From NCBI RefSeq assembly GCF_036186745.1, contig NZ_CP108086.1, positions 8,432,001-8,496,000 on the forward strand: a stretch of 64,000 nucleotides of DNA, in the 5' to 3' direction. Below are positions 16,400-23,968 of this stretch, piece after piece. Source of the stretch: Microbispora hainanensis. GTDB lineage: Bacteria; Actinomycetota; Actinomycetes; Streptosporangiales; Streptosporangiaceae. Position numbers and translations under genes: made by a program. Below the pieces are notes generated by a model, which ran no database searches, was not told the origin of the DNA, and saw only the letters and a program-made list of their open reading frames with translations. Every line of letters starts with the position of its first letter. The stretch's first letter is position 1.

Positions 16400-17968
16400 T
16401 CACGGGCCGAGCGGCAGATACTCGAACCAGTCGAACGCGGCGACGTTGGAGCTGGGACGGCCGTTGGAGCTGGCGTACATGCCGACGTAGGCGCCGGTGA
16501 AGCCGCCGGCCACGGCGCTGCTGAGGATCCTGCCGTCCACCGGGTCGCCGAGGTCGATCCACTCCCCCGCCGCCACGGCGTACCTGGCCTGGTAGGCCTG
16601 CCCGCGCGCCTCCACGCCGAGATACAGCCTACGGTGGCCGGGCACCCGTACGGAGGCGAGCAGGTCGTCGCCGCCCGCCTTCCTGCGGACGAGCTCCAGG
16701 CCGCGCGCGGTGCGCACGAGCAGCACGTGGTGGTCGTCGTTCTGCACCAGCGCGAGACCGGCGCACTCCCCGGCCCCGGGCAGGAAGTCGAGCGCGGCGT
16801 GGACGGCGAAGTCCATGTGCTGCTGCCTGCGGACGACCAGGCTCGGATTGGCCCGCTGGGCCAATGTCTCGGGCCGCAGCCGCAGCCGCAGGCGGCTGTC
16901 GCCGAGGCTCCAGTAGGGCGTGCGCGGCGTGCGCAGGTGGTTCCAGACGGGCGAGAGCCGGTCGGCGTCGAAGTGGTCGCAGGCGGGGACGGCGGGCCAG
17001 CGGTGCTCGGGCAGCGCCGGTGCGACGGCCACGGGCTCGACCTGCGCGGCGACCGGCCAGCCGTCCTCCCAGTGGACCCGGGTGAGGAACGTCTCCCTGC
17101 CCAGGTTGTCGCCCCTCAGGTTGCCGGGGCCGAGGTCGCCCGGCGTGCCGTACGGGCGCGTGGCCAGCAGCACCATCCACCACTCGCCGTTCTGGGTCTC
17201 CACCAGGTCGGCGTGGCCCGTGCACGCGATGGGATGCCCGAGGCCGAGATGCCGGTGGGTGAGGATCGGGTTGCGCGGATTCGGCAGGTACGGCCCGGTG
17301 ACGTGGTCGGCCCTGGCCACCACGACCGCGTGGTCGTACGACGTGCCGCCCTCGGAGGTCAGCAGGTAGTACCTGCCGCCGATCTTGTACAGGTGTGGTC
17401 CCTCGCACCACACGGCGCCCCGCTGGACGGCCTCCCAGATGACGTGCTCCTCGCCGCGCGGCTCCAGCGTGGCCGGGTCGAGCTCCAGAAGGTAGACCTC
17501 GGTCTCGCCGGGGTAGCGGGCCGCCTTCTTCTCCCTGGTGGCGGTGAACCAGAGCCGGCCGTCGTCGTCGAACAGCAGCGAGGGGTCTATGCCAGGGGTG
17601 CCCGGCAGCCATCGGGGTTCGCTCCAGGGGCCCGCGGGGTCGGCGGCGGTGACGACGAAGTTGCCCCGCCCGTCCACCAGGGTGGTGACGACGTAGAAGA
17701 GGCCGTCGTGGTGGCGGATGGTGGCGGCGTAGACGCCCCCCGAGGGGCGCACGCCGTCCAGGTCGAGCTGGGACGGGCGGTCGAGCACGTGCCCGAGCTG
17801 CCGCCAGTTGACCAGGTCGCGGCTGTGGAAGACGGGCACTCCGGGGAACCACTCGAAGCTGGAGGTCACGAGGTAGTAGTCGTCGCCCACCCGGCACACC
17901 GATGGGTCGGGGTGGAACCCGGGGATGACGGGGTTCCGGTACTCCCACCCGCCGACTTCGTCGATCAT
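16400..17968 (-). CDS. Glycoside hydrolase family 43, beta-xylosidase/arabinofuranosidase type
   Basis: This 522-residue enzyme has no signal peptide, so it is probably cytoplasmic and acts on imported xylo-oligosaccharides. The five-bladed propeller carries the GH43 acids: the general base Asp in GFHPDPS (about 17-22), the pKa-modulating Asp in GIDPSLL (about 125-131), and the acid Glu in WCEGPHLYK (about 186-194). After about residue 330 there is a beta-sandwich (SLGDSRLRLRLRPE, LEL, GAYVGMYASSNGR) typical of GH43 XynB-type xylosidases. ATG 17968 has AAGGGA upstream. It is the third gene of the minus-strand GH5-GH10-GH43 group, but a strong hairpin separates it from GH10, so its expression may be partly uncoupled. 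Confidence 0.92.
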   Translation of the reverse strand: MIDEVGGWEYRNPVIPGFHPDPSVCRVGDDYYLVTSSFEWFPGVPVFHSRDLVNWRQLGHVLDRPSQLDLDGVRPSGGVYAATIRHHDGLFYVVTTLVDGRGNFVVTAADPAGPWSEPRWLPGTPGIDPSLLFDDDGRLWFTATREKKAARYPGETEVYLLELDPATLEPRGEEHVIWEAVQRGAVWCEGPHLYKIGGRYYLLTSEGGTSYDHAVVVARADHVTGPYLPNPRNPILTHRHLGLGHPIACTGHADLVETQNGEWWMVLLATRPYGTPGDLGPGNLRGDNLGRETFLTRVHWEDGWPVAAQVEPVAVAPALPEHRWPAVPACDHFDADRLSPVWNHLRTPRTPYWSLGDSRLRLRLRPETLAQRANPSLVVRRQQHMDFAVHAALDFLPGAGECAGLALVQNDDHHVLLVRTARGLELVRRKAGGDDLLASVRVPGHRRLYLGVEARGQAYQARYAVAAGEWIDLGDPVDGRILSSAVAGGFTGAYVGMYASSNGRPSSNVAAFDWFEYLPLGP

Positions 17969-17991
17969 TCGTCCCTTCCTCGAACGTGACG

Positions 17992-18021
17992 GGCCCGGTT
18001 CCCCGAGCGGGGAACCGGGCC
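17992..18021. terminator. Strong hairpin (13-bp stem) between GH10 and GH43
   Basis: GGCCCGGTTCCCC and its exact complement flank a 4-base loop GAGC. It lies downstream of the GH10 stop (18144) and 24 bases upstream of the GH43 start, so it can end the GH5-GH10 transcript or reduce read-through into GH43. A second weaker stem (GGGGCCT/AGGCCCC) lies at about 18059-18083. Confidence 0.65.
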
Positions 18022-18143
18022 GTCCGGCACCGGCACGATGCGCCAGAGCCTTTCAGTGCGGGGCCTCCCTGCGCCAGGCCCCGTCTGCCGGGCTCCGGGC
18101 TTGCGTCCCGTGCCGGAGCTCAGGTGTGCGAGCTCTGTAAGGT

Positions 18144-21100
18144 TCAGTGCCGCAGTTGGAGCACCCCCCAGTGGCTCGTGTCCCGGTATCCCTGCCCGGT
18201 GGCGTCGCTCCAGGTGACCGCGCCGGTCCTGGCGGCGCCCGTGGCGTCGTTGACCTGGACGTCGAAGCCGAGCAGCGTGCCGTCCCGCAGCGTGGCCGTG
18301 GGCAGCTTCACGGCGGCCTCGATCACGTAGCCGCCGGGGACGACCTTGGCGGCGGCCGTCAGGTTGCCCGCGATGGCGGCGGGGTCGAGCGGGCCGCCGA
18401 CGGACGTCCTGCCCGAGAAGCCGATCCGGTACTGCCCGTCGTCGTCGCCATAGCCCCTGGTCTTGTCGTTGCCGGGGTCCACGAAGAACTCGACGGAGTC
18501 CTGCTCCCACGGGTTGGCCGACTCCTCGCTGAGCATGGGGTCGGCGACCTGCGCCAGCAGATAGAGCGTGTCGCCGTTCCACAGGGCCCGGGCCCGGGCG
18601 GTCGCCCCCGACGTGCCCTGGATCCAGGTGGCGGTGCGGATCTCCGGCGCCGGCGCCCAGGCCGGGTCGACGACTCCGTCGACCACCGGCCGGCGGTTGG
18701 GGGCGGTGGTCAGCTTCACCGCGGGCGTCGACGTGACCTTGCCCGTCCAGGAGGTCTGCGAGCCGCCGGAGGCGTCCGCGACCGCCACGGTGACGTCGGT
18801 GACGTGGGTGACGTGGGTGCCGGGTACCGCAGGGGGCCCCGTCGGGAACCGCGCCTCCACCCGGTAGCCGCCGGGCGTCTTCTCCACGGCCGTGTCGGGG
18901 CCGTGCGGGTGGCCGTCCTCGCGCCGGACGGTGTACGTCCTGCCGCCCACGGTGAACGTCACCGTGTCTCCGCGGTCGGCGCTCGGGTCGCGCACCTCGG
19001 CCAGGACGTACAGGCTCGTGGCCGACGAGCGGGCCTGGAACGTGGCGGACACGTCGCCGACCCGGGCGATGGGAACGTCGGGCAGCAGGTCCCATTCGAG
19101 CTCGCGCTTGCCGTCCACCTTCGGATTGGCCGCGGGGGCCTCCAGCCTGCGCACCAGGGGCGGCAGCTTCGCCGGATCCACGACGCCCCAGTAGGCCGGC
19201 TTGGCCTGGAGTTCGTCGTCGAACAGCAGCGGGGCGTTCAGCCGGGTGATCGGGAAGGTCGACAGCCAGGTGTCGTCGTCGGCCAGACCCCAGACCGTGA
19301 CCGAGCTGATCTGGCTCTTGTGCCTGCGGAAGACGTCGAACAGCTCCTTGTAGCGGTAGCCCTGCTCGGCGAGCACCTCGGCCGGCACCTCGTCGTACGT
19401 GGAGACGAAGTCGGGGTAGACGCTCACGTCCAGCTCGGTGATCTGCTGGTCCACGTGGAGCGTCGCGAACTTCTCGATGGTGGCCTCGACCTCGGAGGCC
19501 GGCGGCTGCTCGATGTTGAGGTGAAGCTGGTGGCCGACGCCGTCGATGGGCACGCCCTCGGCCTTCAGCTTCTTCACCAGGGCGTACAGCGCCTCCCGCT
19601 TGCGCGGGAACTCGGTGTTGTAGTCGTTGATGAACAGCTTGGCGGCCGGGTCGGTCTCGTGCGCGACGCGGAAGGCCGTGCGGATGAAGTCGAGGCCGGT
19701 GATCTGGAACCACTTCGACCGGCGCAGGCCGTCGGGCTGGTTCTCGTCCACCACCTCGTTGACCACGTCCCAGACCGCGATCTTGCCCTTGTAGCGGCCG
19801 ACCAGCGTCCTCACGTGGTTCGTCAGCCGTGTCAGCAGCAGCGCCTTGTCCGCCGGCGAGGCGGTGAGGTCGCGGTCGCCGTCCTTGAACACCCAGTCGG
19901 GCGTCTGGCTGTGCCAGGCGAGCGTGTGGCCGCGGAACGTGAGGCCGTGCTCGACGGCGTAGTCCACCAGGTAGTCGCCCTCGCCGAAGGTGAACTCGCC
20001 CTCGCTCGGCTCGGTCGCGTCCCACTTGAGGGCGTTGCCGGGGGTGACCCCGCTGAAGTGCTTGAGCAGCAGGTCGCTGTGTTCGCCGATCGTCTGCGCG
20101 CGGGAGATCGCGGCGCCCAGCGTGAACGGCACCTCGTCCTTGGCCGAGGGGATGTCCGTCTGGATCGGCTTGGGCTCGACGTACGTCAGGGCGAAGTCGT
20201 CCAGGTAGAAGGGGAACGTGCCGGCGTCGGACTCCACGTAGACGCTGAGGAAGTCCACATCGTACGCGAGCGTGTAGGTGCCGGTGAGCTCCACCCACTG
20301 CCCCGCCGGTATCGCCTTGGGCGCGGCCACCCGCTCGTAGCTGGGGGTGCCGTTCGTCCGGCGCTCGATCGACAGGCCGAGGTTGCCCGAGGACGTGTCA
20401 GGGCCGAGCCGCACCCAGGCCGACAGCGTGTACTTCGACCCCTTGGCCATCTTGCCGAGCACGCTGATCGCCGGGCCGTCCCAGAAGTCCGACCGGTTCG
20501 TCACCGCGAGACTGTTGGCGCCGCCGTGCGCGACGTCGGTCGTGGCCGTCAGGGACGCCGAGGCGCGCGGCGACCAGCCCTGCGCCGTGCCGGTCTCGAA
20601 GTCGGTGCTCAGGCCCGAGCGCGTGGGATCGGTGTCGGAGGTGATGACGATGTCGTCGATGTAGTAGGCGGCGGTGGCCTCGGAGCTCTCGGCGTAGAGC
20701 TGCAGGCCGGTCGAGTCGGCGCTGAAGGCGTAGGTGCCCGACAGCTCGGCCCAGCCGCCGTCGGTGACGGTCGCGGCGGCCACCCGCTCGTAGGTGGTCT
20801 CGCCACCGTCGGGTGTGCGCTGCATGGTCAGGGCGATCGTGCTCGGCGGCTCCCCGCTCACCATCCGGGCGTACGCCGTGACCTGGTACGTGACGCCCTT
20901 CTCGAAGGGCGGGGTGATGGACGCCCCATGCCAGGTGGCGGTGCGGCCGGAGGTGAGCAGGGAGCGAGACCCCGAATGCGCGGCGTCCGAGGTCGCGCCG
21001 ACCTCGACCCCGTCGCCTCTGGGCCCCCATCCCTGGGTGGTGCCGTCTTCGAAGTCGTACTTCGCGACCTGCACGGCCGCGGCGTGAGCGGCTGTCGCAC

Positions 21101-21173
21101 TCGCCGCGACCGCCGGTAATCCCGTGAACAGGCACAGGACCACCGCGGCCGCCCGGTGAAGGAGGCTGCGCAT
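18144..21173 (-). CDS. Secreted GH10 endo-1,4-beta-xylanase with CBM4_9 and CBM9 modules
   Basis: The protein has 1009 residues. ATG 21173 (ribosome-binding site GAGGAG) gives a Sec signal peptide MRSLLHRAAAVVLCLFTG... ending at AHA. The order is two CBM4_9-type carbohydrate modules (about 35-175 and 185-330; both begin with an FE-G-T-QGW pattern and end YIDDI/YLDDFAL), the GH10 barrel (about 345-690), a first CBM9-like sandwich (about 715-840) and a second complete CBM9 (about 850-1009). GH10 catalytic residues are the acid/base Glu in WDVVNEVVDE and the nucleophile Glu in ITELDVSVY. It cleaves xylan outside the cell. The gene follows GH5 by 22 bases, in one operon. Confidence 0.95.
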   Translation of the reverse strand: MRSLLHRAAAVVLCLFTGLPAVAASATAAHAAAVQVAKYDFEDGTTQGWGPRGDGVEVGATSDAAHSGSRSLLTSGRTATWHGASITPPFEKGVTYQVTAYARMVSGEPPSTIALTMQRTPDGGETTYERVAAATVTDGGWAELSGTYAFSADSTGLQLYAESSEATAAYYIDDIVITSDTDPTRSGLSTDFETGTAQGWSPRASASLTATTDVAHGGANSLAVTNRSDFWDGPAISVLGKMAKGSKYTLSAWVRLGPDTSSGNLGLSIERRTNGTPSYERVAAPKAIPAGQWVELTGTYTLAYDVDFLSVYVESDAGTFPFYLDDFALTYVEPKPIQTDIPSAKDEVPFTLGAAISRAQTIGEHSDLLLKHFSGVTPGNALKWDATEPSEGEFTFGEGDYLVDYAVEHGLTFRGHTLAWHSQTPDWVFKDGDRDLTASPADKALLLTRLTNHVRTLVGRYKGKIAVWDVVNEVVDENQPDGLRRSKWFQITGLDFIRTAFRVAHETDPAAKLFINDYNTEFPRKREALYALVKKLKAEGVPIDGVGHQLHLNIEQPPASEVEATIEKFATLHVDQQITELDVSVYPDFVSTYDEVPAEVLAEQGYRYKELFDVFRRHKSQISSVTVWGLADDDTWLSTFPITRLNAPLLFDDELQAKPAYWGVVDPAKLPPLVRRLEAPAANPKVDGKRELEWDLLPDVPIARVGDVSATFQARSSATSLYVLAEVRDPSADRGDTVTFTVGGRTYTVRREDGHPHGPDTAVEKTPGGYRVEARFPTGPPAVPGTHVTHVTDVTVAVADASGGSQTSWTGKVTSTPAVKLTTAPNRRPVVDGVVDPAWAPAPEIRTATWIQGTSGATARARALWNGDTLYLLAQVADPMLSEESANPWEQDSVEFFVDPGNDKTRGYGDDDGQYRIGFSGRTSVGGPLDPAAIAGNLTAAAKVVPGGYVIEAAVKLPTATLRDGTLLGFDVQVNDATGAARTGAVTWSDATGQGYRDTSHWGVLQLRH

Positions 21174-21195
21174 CGGGAGGTCTCCTCGTTCCACG

Positions 21196-22572
21196 CTAGC
21201 GCGCGGCCAGGTTGTCGGCGAGAAGCCGGATGAGGGGCTCACGCCGGGTGCAGTTGGACAGGGCGAAAGAGTCGGCGAGCGCGAGCAGCTCGTCGTCGTC
21301 CAGCCCGCGGAACAGCTCGGCATACTCGGGCAGCAGAGCCTGGGCGATCAGGATGTGCCGGACGAGGTCGTCGGTCTGGTAGCGGGCGCCCCACGGGTAG
21401 GGGTCCCAGGAAGGGAACTCCGTGTCGATCAACCGGTGCAGCGGCGCCAGCTCGCTCGCCGTCTCCTCCATCGTGGAGCCCCACCGGTCGGCGCCGAGCC
21501 GCTTCTTCTTCGCCATGAACGGCCCGAACCGCTCCATGTAGGACCCGCCCGCGCAGACCAGGCCCTGCAGTCCGACGTCCTTGTAGGTCCAGATGGACCA
21601 CCCGGCCTCGTGCGCGTCGTAGATCTCCAGCTGGTCGCGCAGGATCTGGTAGCGCTGCTCGTCCACCAGGGGGTCGCCGGAGTAGACGGGCCCGAACTCG
21701 CCGACCCAGATCGGCGTGCCGGTCTCCCGCTGGAAGGCGGTGCGGCGGGCGAAGGCGCGCTCCAGCTCCTCGCGGTCGCACCACTCGCCGCGCGTGTACC
21801 CGGGGTACGGCCCGCCGTGGGCGAAGCCGGCCAGCGCGTAGTCGTGGCAGACGAACACGGTGTTCTCGTAGACCTCGCGGAACACCGAGAAGTCGGTCGA
21901 GTAGGTGTTCCCGTCGAGGAACAGCACGTGGGCGGGGTCGACGGCGCGCAGCGCCTTGACCAGCCGGTCGTAGAAGGGCCCGACCACCTGGCCGCTCGGG
22001 TCGGCCGGCTCGTTGATCGGGTTGTAGCCCGCCACCCACGGGTTGTCCTTGTAGCGGTCGGCCATCGCCTCCCACAGGTGGACCGCCCGGTCCTGGAAGT
22101 GCCGGTGCTGCCAGAAGGCGGCGACGTGGGTGGGGTTGTCGGAGTGCCAGTGCTGGTTCTGGGCTCCCGGCAGCGCGTGCAGGTCGATGACACTGTAGAC
22201 GCCCCGCTCCCCGAGAATCCCGATGACCCGGTCGAGGTGGCGGAAGCCGCGCTCGTTGATCTCCATCGGCCGGTCGTCCGCCTCGAAGTGGCGGTAGTTC
22301 ACCGGGATCCGCACGCAGTTGACGCCGACCTCCCGCAGAAGGTCGGCATCCGCCTCAGTGAAGAACGAAGTCAGGAAACGGTCGAAGAACATCTCATAGC
22401 GGTCCTCGCCGAGCACCCCCCGCACCGCCGCGCGCATCGAGGACTCGTCGGCCGGATATCCGGTGATGAAGTTCTCCATGTTGAGCCAGCCGCCCAGGCC
22501 GGTTCCCCGCAGCCTGACCGTGTTGCCCGCCTCGTCCACCAGCCGGGATCCGGACACGCGCAGCAGCGTCAT
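21196..22572 (-). CDS. Glycoside hydrolase family 5 (BglC-type) cellulase/glucanase-like
   Basis: ATG 22572 (GAGGAG 7 bases upstream) gives 458 residues without a signal peptide. The barrel starts with RLRGTGLGGWLNMEN. The acid/base Glu is in YNPINEPA (about 180) and the nucleophile Glu in IWVGEFGPV (about 290); VIDLHALPGAQN carries the conserved His. The absence of a secretion signal suggests intracellular action on short beta-glucans or glycosides, unlike the secreted GH10 next to it. It is the first gene of the operon, behind a promoter overlapped by two CGAAA-N-TTTCG-type operators. A longer in-frame start at 22695 would run through the operator region and is rejected. Confidence 0.9.
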   Translation of the reverse strand: MTLLRVSGSRLVDEAGNTVRLRGTGLGGWLNMENFITGYPADESSMRAAVRGVLGEDRYEMFFDRFLTSFFTEADADLLREVGVNCVRIPVNYRHFEADDRPMEINERGFRHLDRVIGILGERGVYSVIDLHALPGAQNQHWHSDNPTHVAAFWQHRHFQDRAVHLWEAMADRYKDNPWVAGYNPINEPADPSGQVVGPFYDRLVKALRAVDPAHVLFLDGNTYSTDFSVFREVYENTVFVCHDYALAGFAHGGPYPGYTRGEWCDREELERAFARRTAFQRETGTPIWVGEFGPVYSGDPLVDEQRYQILRDQLEIYDAHEAGWSIWTYKDVGLQGLVCAGGSYMERFGPFMAKKKRLGADRWGSTMEETASELAPLHRLIDTEFPSWDPYPWGARYQTDDLVRHILIAQALLPEYAELFRGLDDDELLALADSFALSNCTRREPLIRLLADNLAAR

Positions 22573-22678
22573 CGTGCTCTCCTCAATCCTCGAAACCGGC
22601 GGATCCTCGAGTTCGGGCGGCGCGGCCGGAGGGCGTCCGCCCCGTCTCCTCCCCCGCCACCCGCCGTCGGCAGTCGTG

Positions 22679-22691
22679 CTGAAAGTTTCGG
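22679..22691. promoter_or_regulatory. LacI-family operator 1, CGAAA-N-TTTCG type
   Basis: CTGAAAGTTTCGG differs from the perfect palindrome CCGAAAGTTTCGG at one position. It lies just downstream of the predicted GH5 transcription start. The CGAA-N-TTCG core is the published type of site for BxlR and related xylanase-regulating proteins in Streptomyces (from memory). Confidence 0.6.
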
Positions 22692-22698
22692 TCAATAT

Positions 22699-22711
22699 CC
22701 GAATGTTTCGT
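22699..22711. promoter_or_regulatory. LacI-family operator 2, CGAAA-N-TTTCG type
   Basis: CCGAATGTTTCGT is 20 bp (about two helical turns) from operator 1 and overlaps the predicted start of GH5 transcription. The spacing favours side-by-side repressor binding on one DNA face. Confidence 0.55.
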
Positions 22712-22718
22712 GGTCCGG

Positions 22719-22748
22719 AGAATAAGTAAAGCTGAGGTTAAGCGTCAA
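22719..22748 (-). promoter_or_regulatory. Promoter of the GH5-GH10 operon
   Basis: On the minus strand, TTGACG (22743-22748) and TATTCT (22719-22724) are separated by 18 bp, a good housekeeping-type promoter. Both operators lie just downstream, so repressor binding would block initiation or early elongation. Confidence 0.5.
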
Positions 22749-22810
22749 GGGCGCTCACGGCTTGATCAGAGCGGTCTGGCGTCTTATCAGGGGTAACCGG
22801 TTCAGGTATC

Positions 22811-22823
22811 CCGAAAGTTTCGG
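22811..22823. promoter_or_regulatory. Perfect LacI-family operator CCGAAAGTTTCGG upstream of the LacI gene
   Basis: This 13-bp palindrome sits immediately before a TACGAT -10 hexamer (22825-22830) that is 7 bases from the LacI start codon. A repressor bound here would cover the spacer of its own promoter, predicting autorepression. Confidence 0.65.
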
Positions 22824-22837
22824 CTACGATCAGCATC

Positions 22838-23848
22838 ATGCCAGTGAAGAGGCGGGTGACCATCGCCCAGATAGCGGAGGAGGCCGGAGTCTCCGTTCCG
22901 ACCGTGTCCAAGGTGATCAACGGCCGTCCCGAAGTGGCGCCCGAGACCCGTCAGCGGGTGGAACGCCTCCTGCAGAAGCACGGCTACCAGCGCAGGACGG
23001 GGCAGGGCGATGGCCCGGTCGGTTTACTGGACCTGGTCTTCGCCGAAATCGAGAGCCCGTGGGCCATGGAGCTGGTGCGCGGGGCCGAACAGGCCGCGCA
23101 CGAGGCCGCCGCGAGCGTCGTGATCTCCGTGCTGCACACACACGCGGGCCCCGGCCGTGACTGGCTGGAGCGCATCGCGGCGCGGCGCACCGACGGTGTG
23201 ATCATCGTCAGCTCCCGGCTTTCCGTGCGCCAGCAGGGCCAGCTCAGCGCCCGATCGATCCCGTTCGTCGTCGTCGACCCCGAGGGCGAGCCGCCGCCCG
23301 GCGTGGCGTCGGTCGGCGCGACCAACTGGCACGGCGGCCTCGCGGCCACGCGCCACCTTCTCGACCTCGGCCACACCCGGATCGGCATGATCGGCGGACC
23401 GCCCGACATGTTGTGCAGCCGGGCCAGGATCGACGGCTACCGCGCCGCGCTGGAGACCGCCGGGGTGTCCATCGACCCCGAGCTCATCCGCTACGGCGAC
23501 TTCCTGGTCAACTCGGGCCACGACGCCGGTCACGCGCTGCTGTCGCTGGACAACCCCCCGACCGCCATCTTCGCCGGCAGCGACATGCAGGCGTTCGGCG
23601 TGTTCGAGGCGGCCCGGCAGCGGGGCCTGCGGGTGCCCGAGGACCTCAGCGTGGTCGGCTTCGACGACCTGCCGCTGTCCCGGTCCGCGTGGCCGCCGCT
23701 GACCACCGTACGCCAGCCCCTGGAGGAGATGGCCGCGCTGGCGGCGCGGATGGTCCTCGCCATGGGCCGGGGCGAGAACACCGAGGCCCGCCGCGTCGAG
23801 CTGTCCACCGACCTGGTGGTCCGGGAGAGCACCGCACGGCCCCGGTGA
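22838..23848 (+). CDS. LacI-family transcriptional regulator of the xylan locus
   Basis: This 336-residue protein has the LacI helix-turn-helix VTIAQIAEEAGVSVPTVSKVINGR at about 7-30 (stated in part) and hinge RQRVERLLQKHGY. The periplasmic-binding-protein-like sensor domain shows FAEIESPWAMELVRGAE, LLDLGHTRIGMIGG, and the closing FAGSDMQAFGVFEAA...VPEDLSVVGFDD segment of sugar-responsive LacI proteins. ATG 22838 has no ribosome-binding site but a -10 hexamer 7 bases upstream, suggesting a leaderless mRNA. It diverges from the GH5-GH10-GH43 group, with three operator-like palindromes between them, so it probably represses the hydrolases and itself until xylo-oligosaccharide or xylose binds. 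Confidence 0.93.
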   Translation: MPVKRRVTIAQIAEEAGVSVPTVSKVINGRPEVAPETRQRVERLLQKHGYQRRTGQGDGPVGLLDLVFAEIESPWAMELVRGAEQAAHEAAASVVISVLHTHAGPGRDWLERIAARRTDGVIIVSSRLSVRQQGQLSARSIPFVVVDPEGEPPPGVASVGATNWHGGLAATRHLLDLGHTRIGMIGGPPDMLCSRARIDGYRAALETAGVSIDPELIRYGDFLVNSGHDAGHALLSLDNPPTAIFAGSDMQAFGVFEAARQRGLRVPEDLSVVGFDDLPLSRSAWPPLTTVRQPLEEMAALAARMVLAMGRGENTEARRVELSTDLVVRESTARPR

Positions 23849-23856
23849 GGCCGAGA

Positions 23857-23903
23857 CGCCCCCATGATCGTCCAAAATGGGAGGGCTTGGACGAATGGGG
23901 GCG
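23857..23903. terminator. Imperfect long hairpin after the LacI gene
   Basis: Arms CGCCCCCAT and CGTCCAA (left) pair with TTGGACG and ATGGGGGCG (right), with a small internal mismatch and an 11-base loop. It begins 8 bases after the LacI stop and separates it from the next co-directional gene. Confidence 0.6.
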
Positions 23904-23968
23904 GGATGACCGACGAACACGCTAAGGTTTCTGCGGATATCGCCGGGTTCGCGGGACGGGGCTGACGG

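Noticed and set aside
22573..22695. Longer N-terminus for the GH5 protein from the start at 22695
   Set aside because: It would translate a low-quality Arg/Gly-rich segment through the operator region; ATG 22572 has a strong ribosome-binding site and fits the family start.
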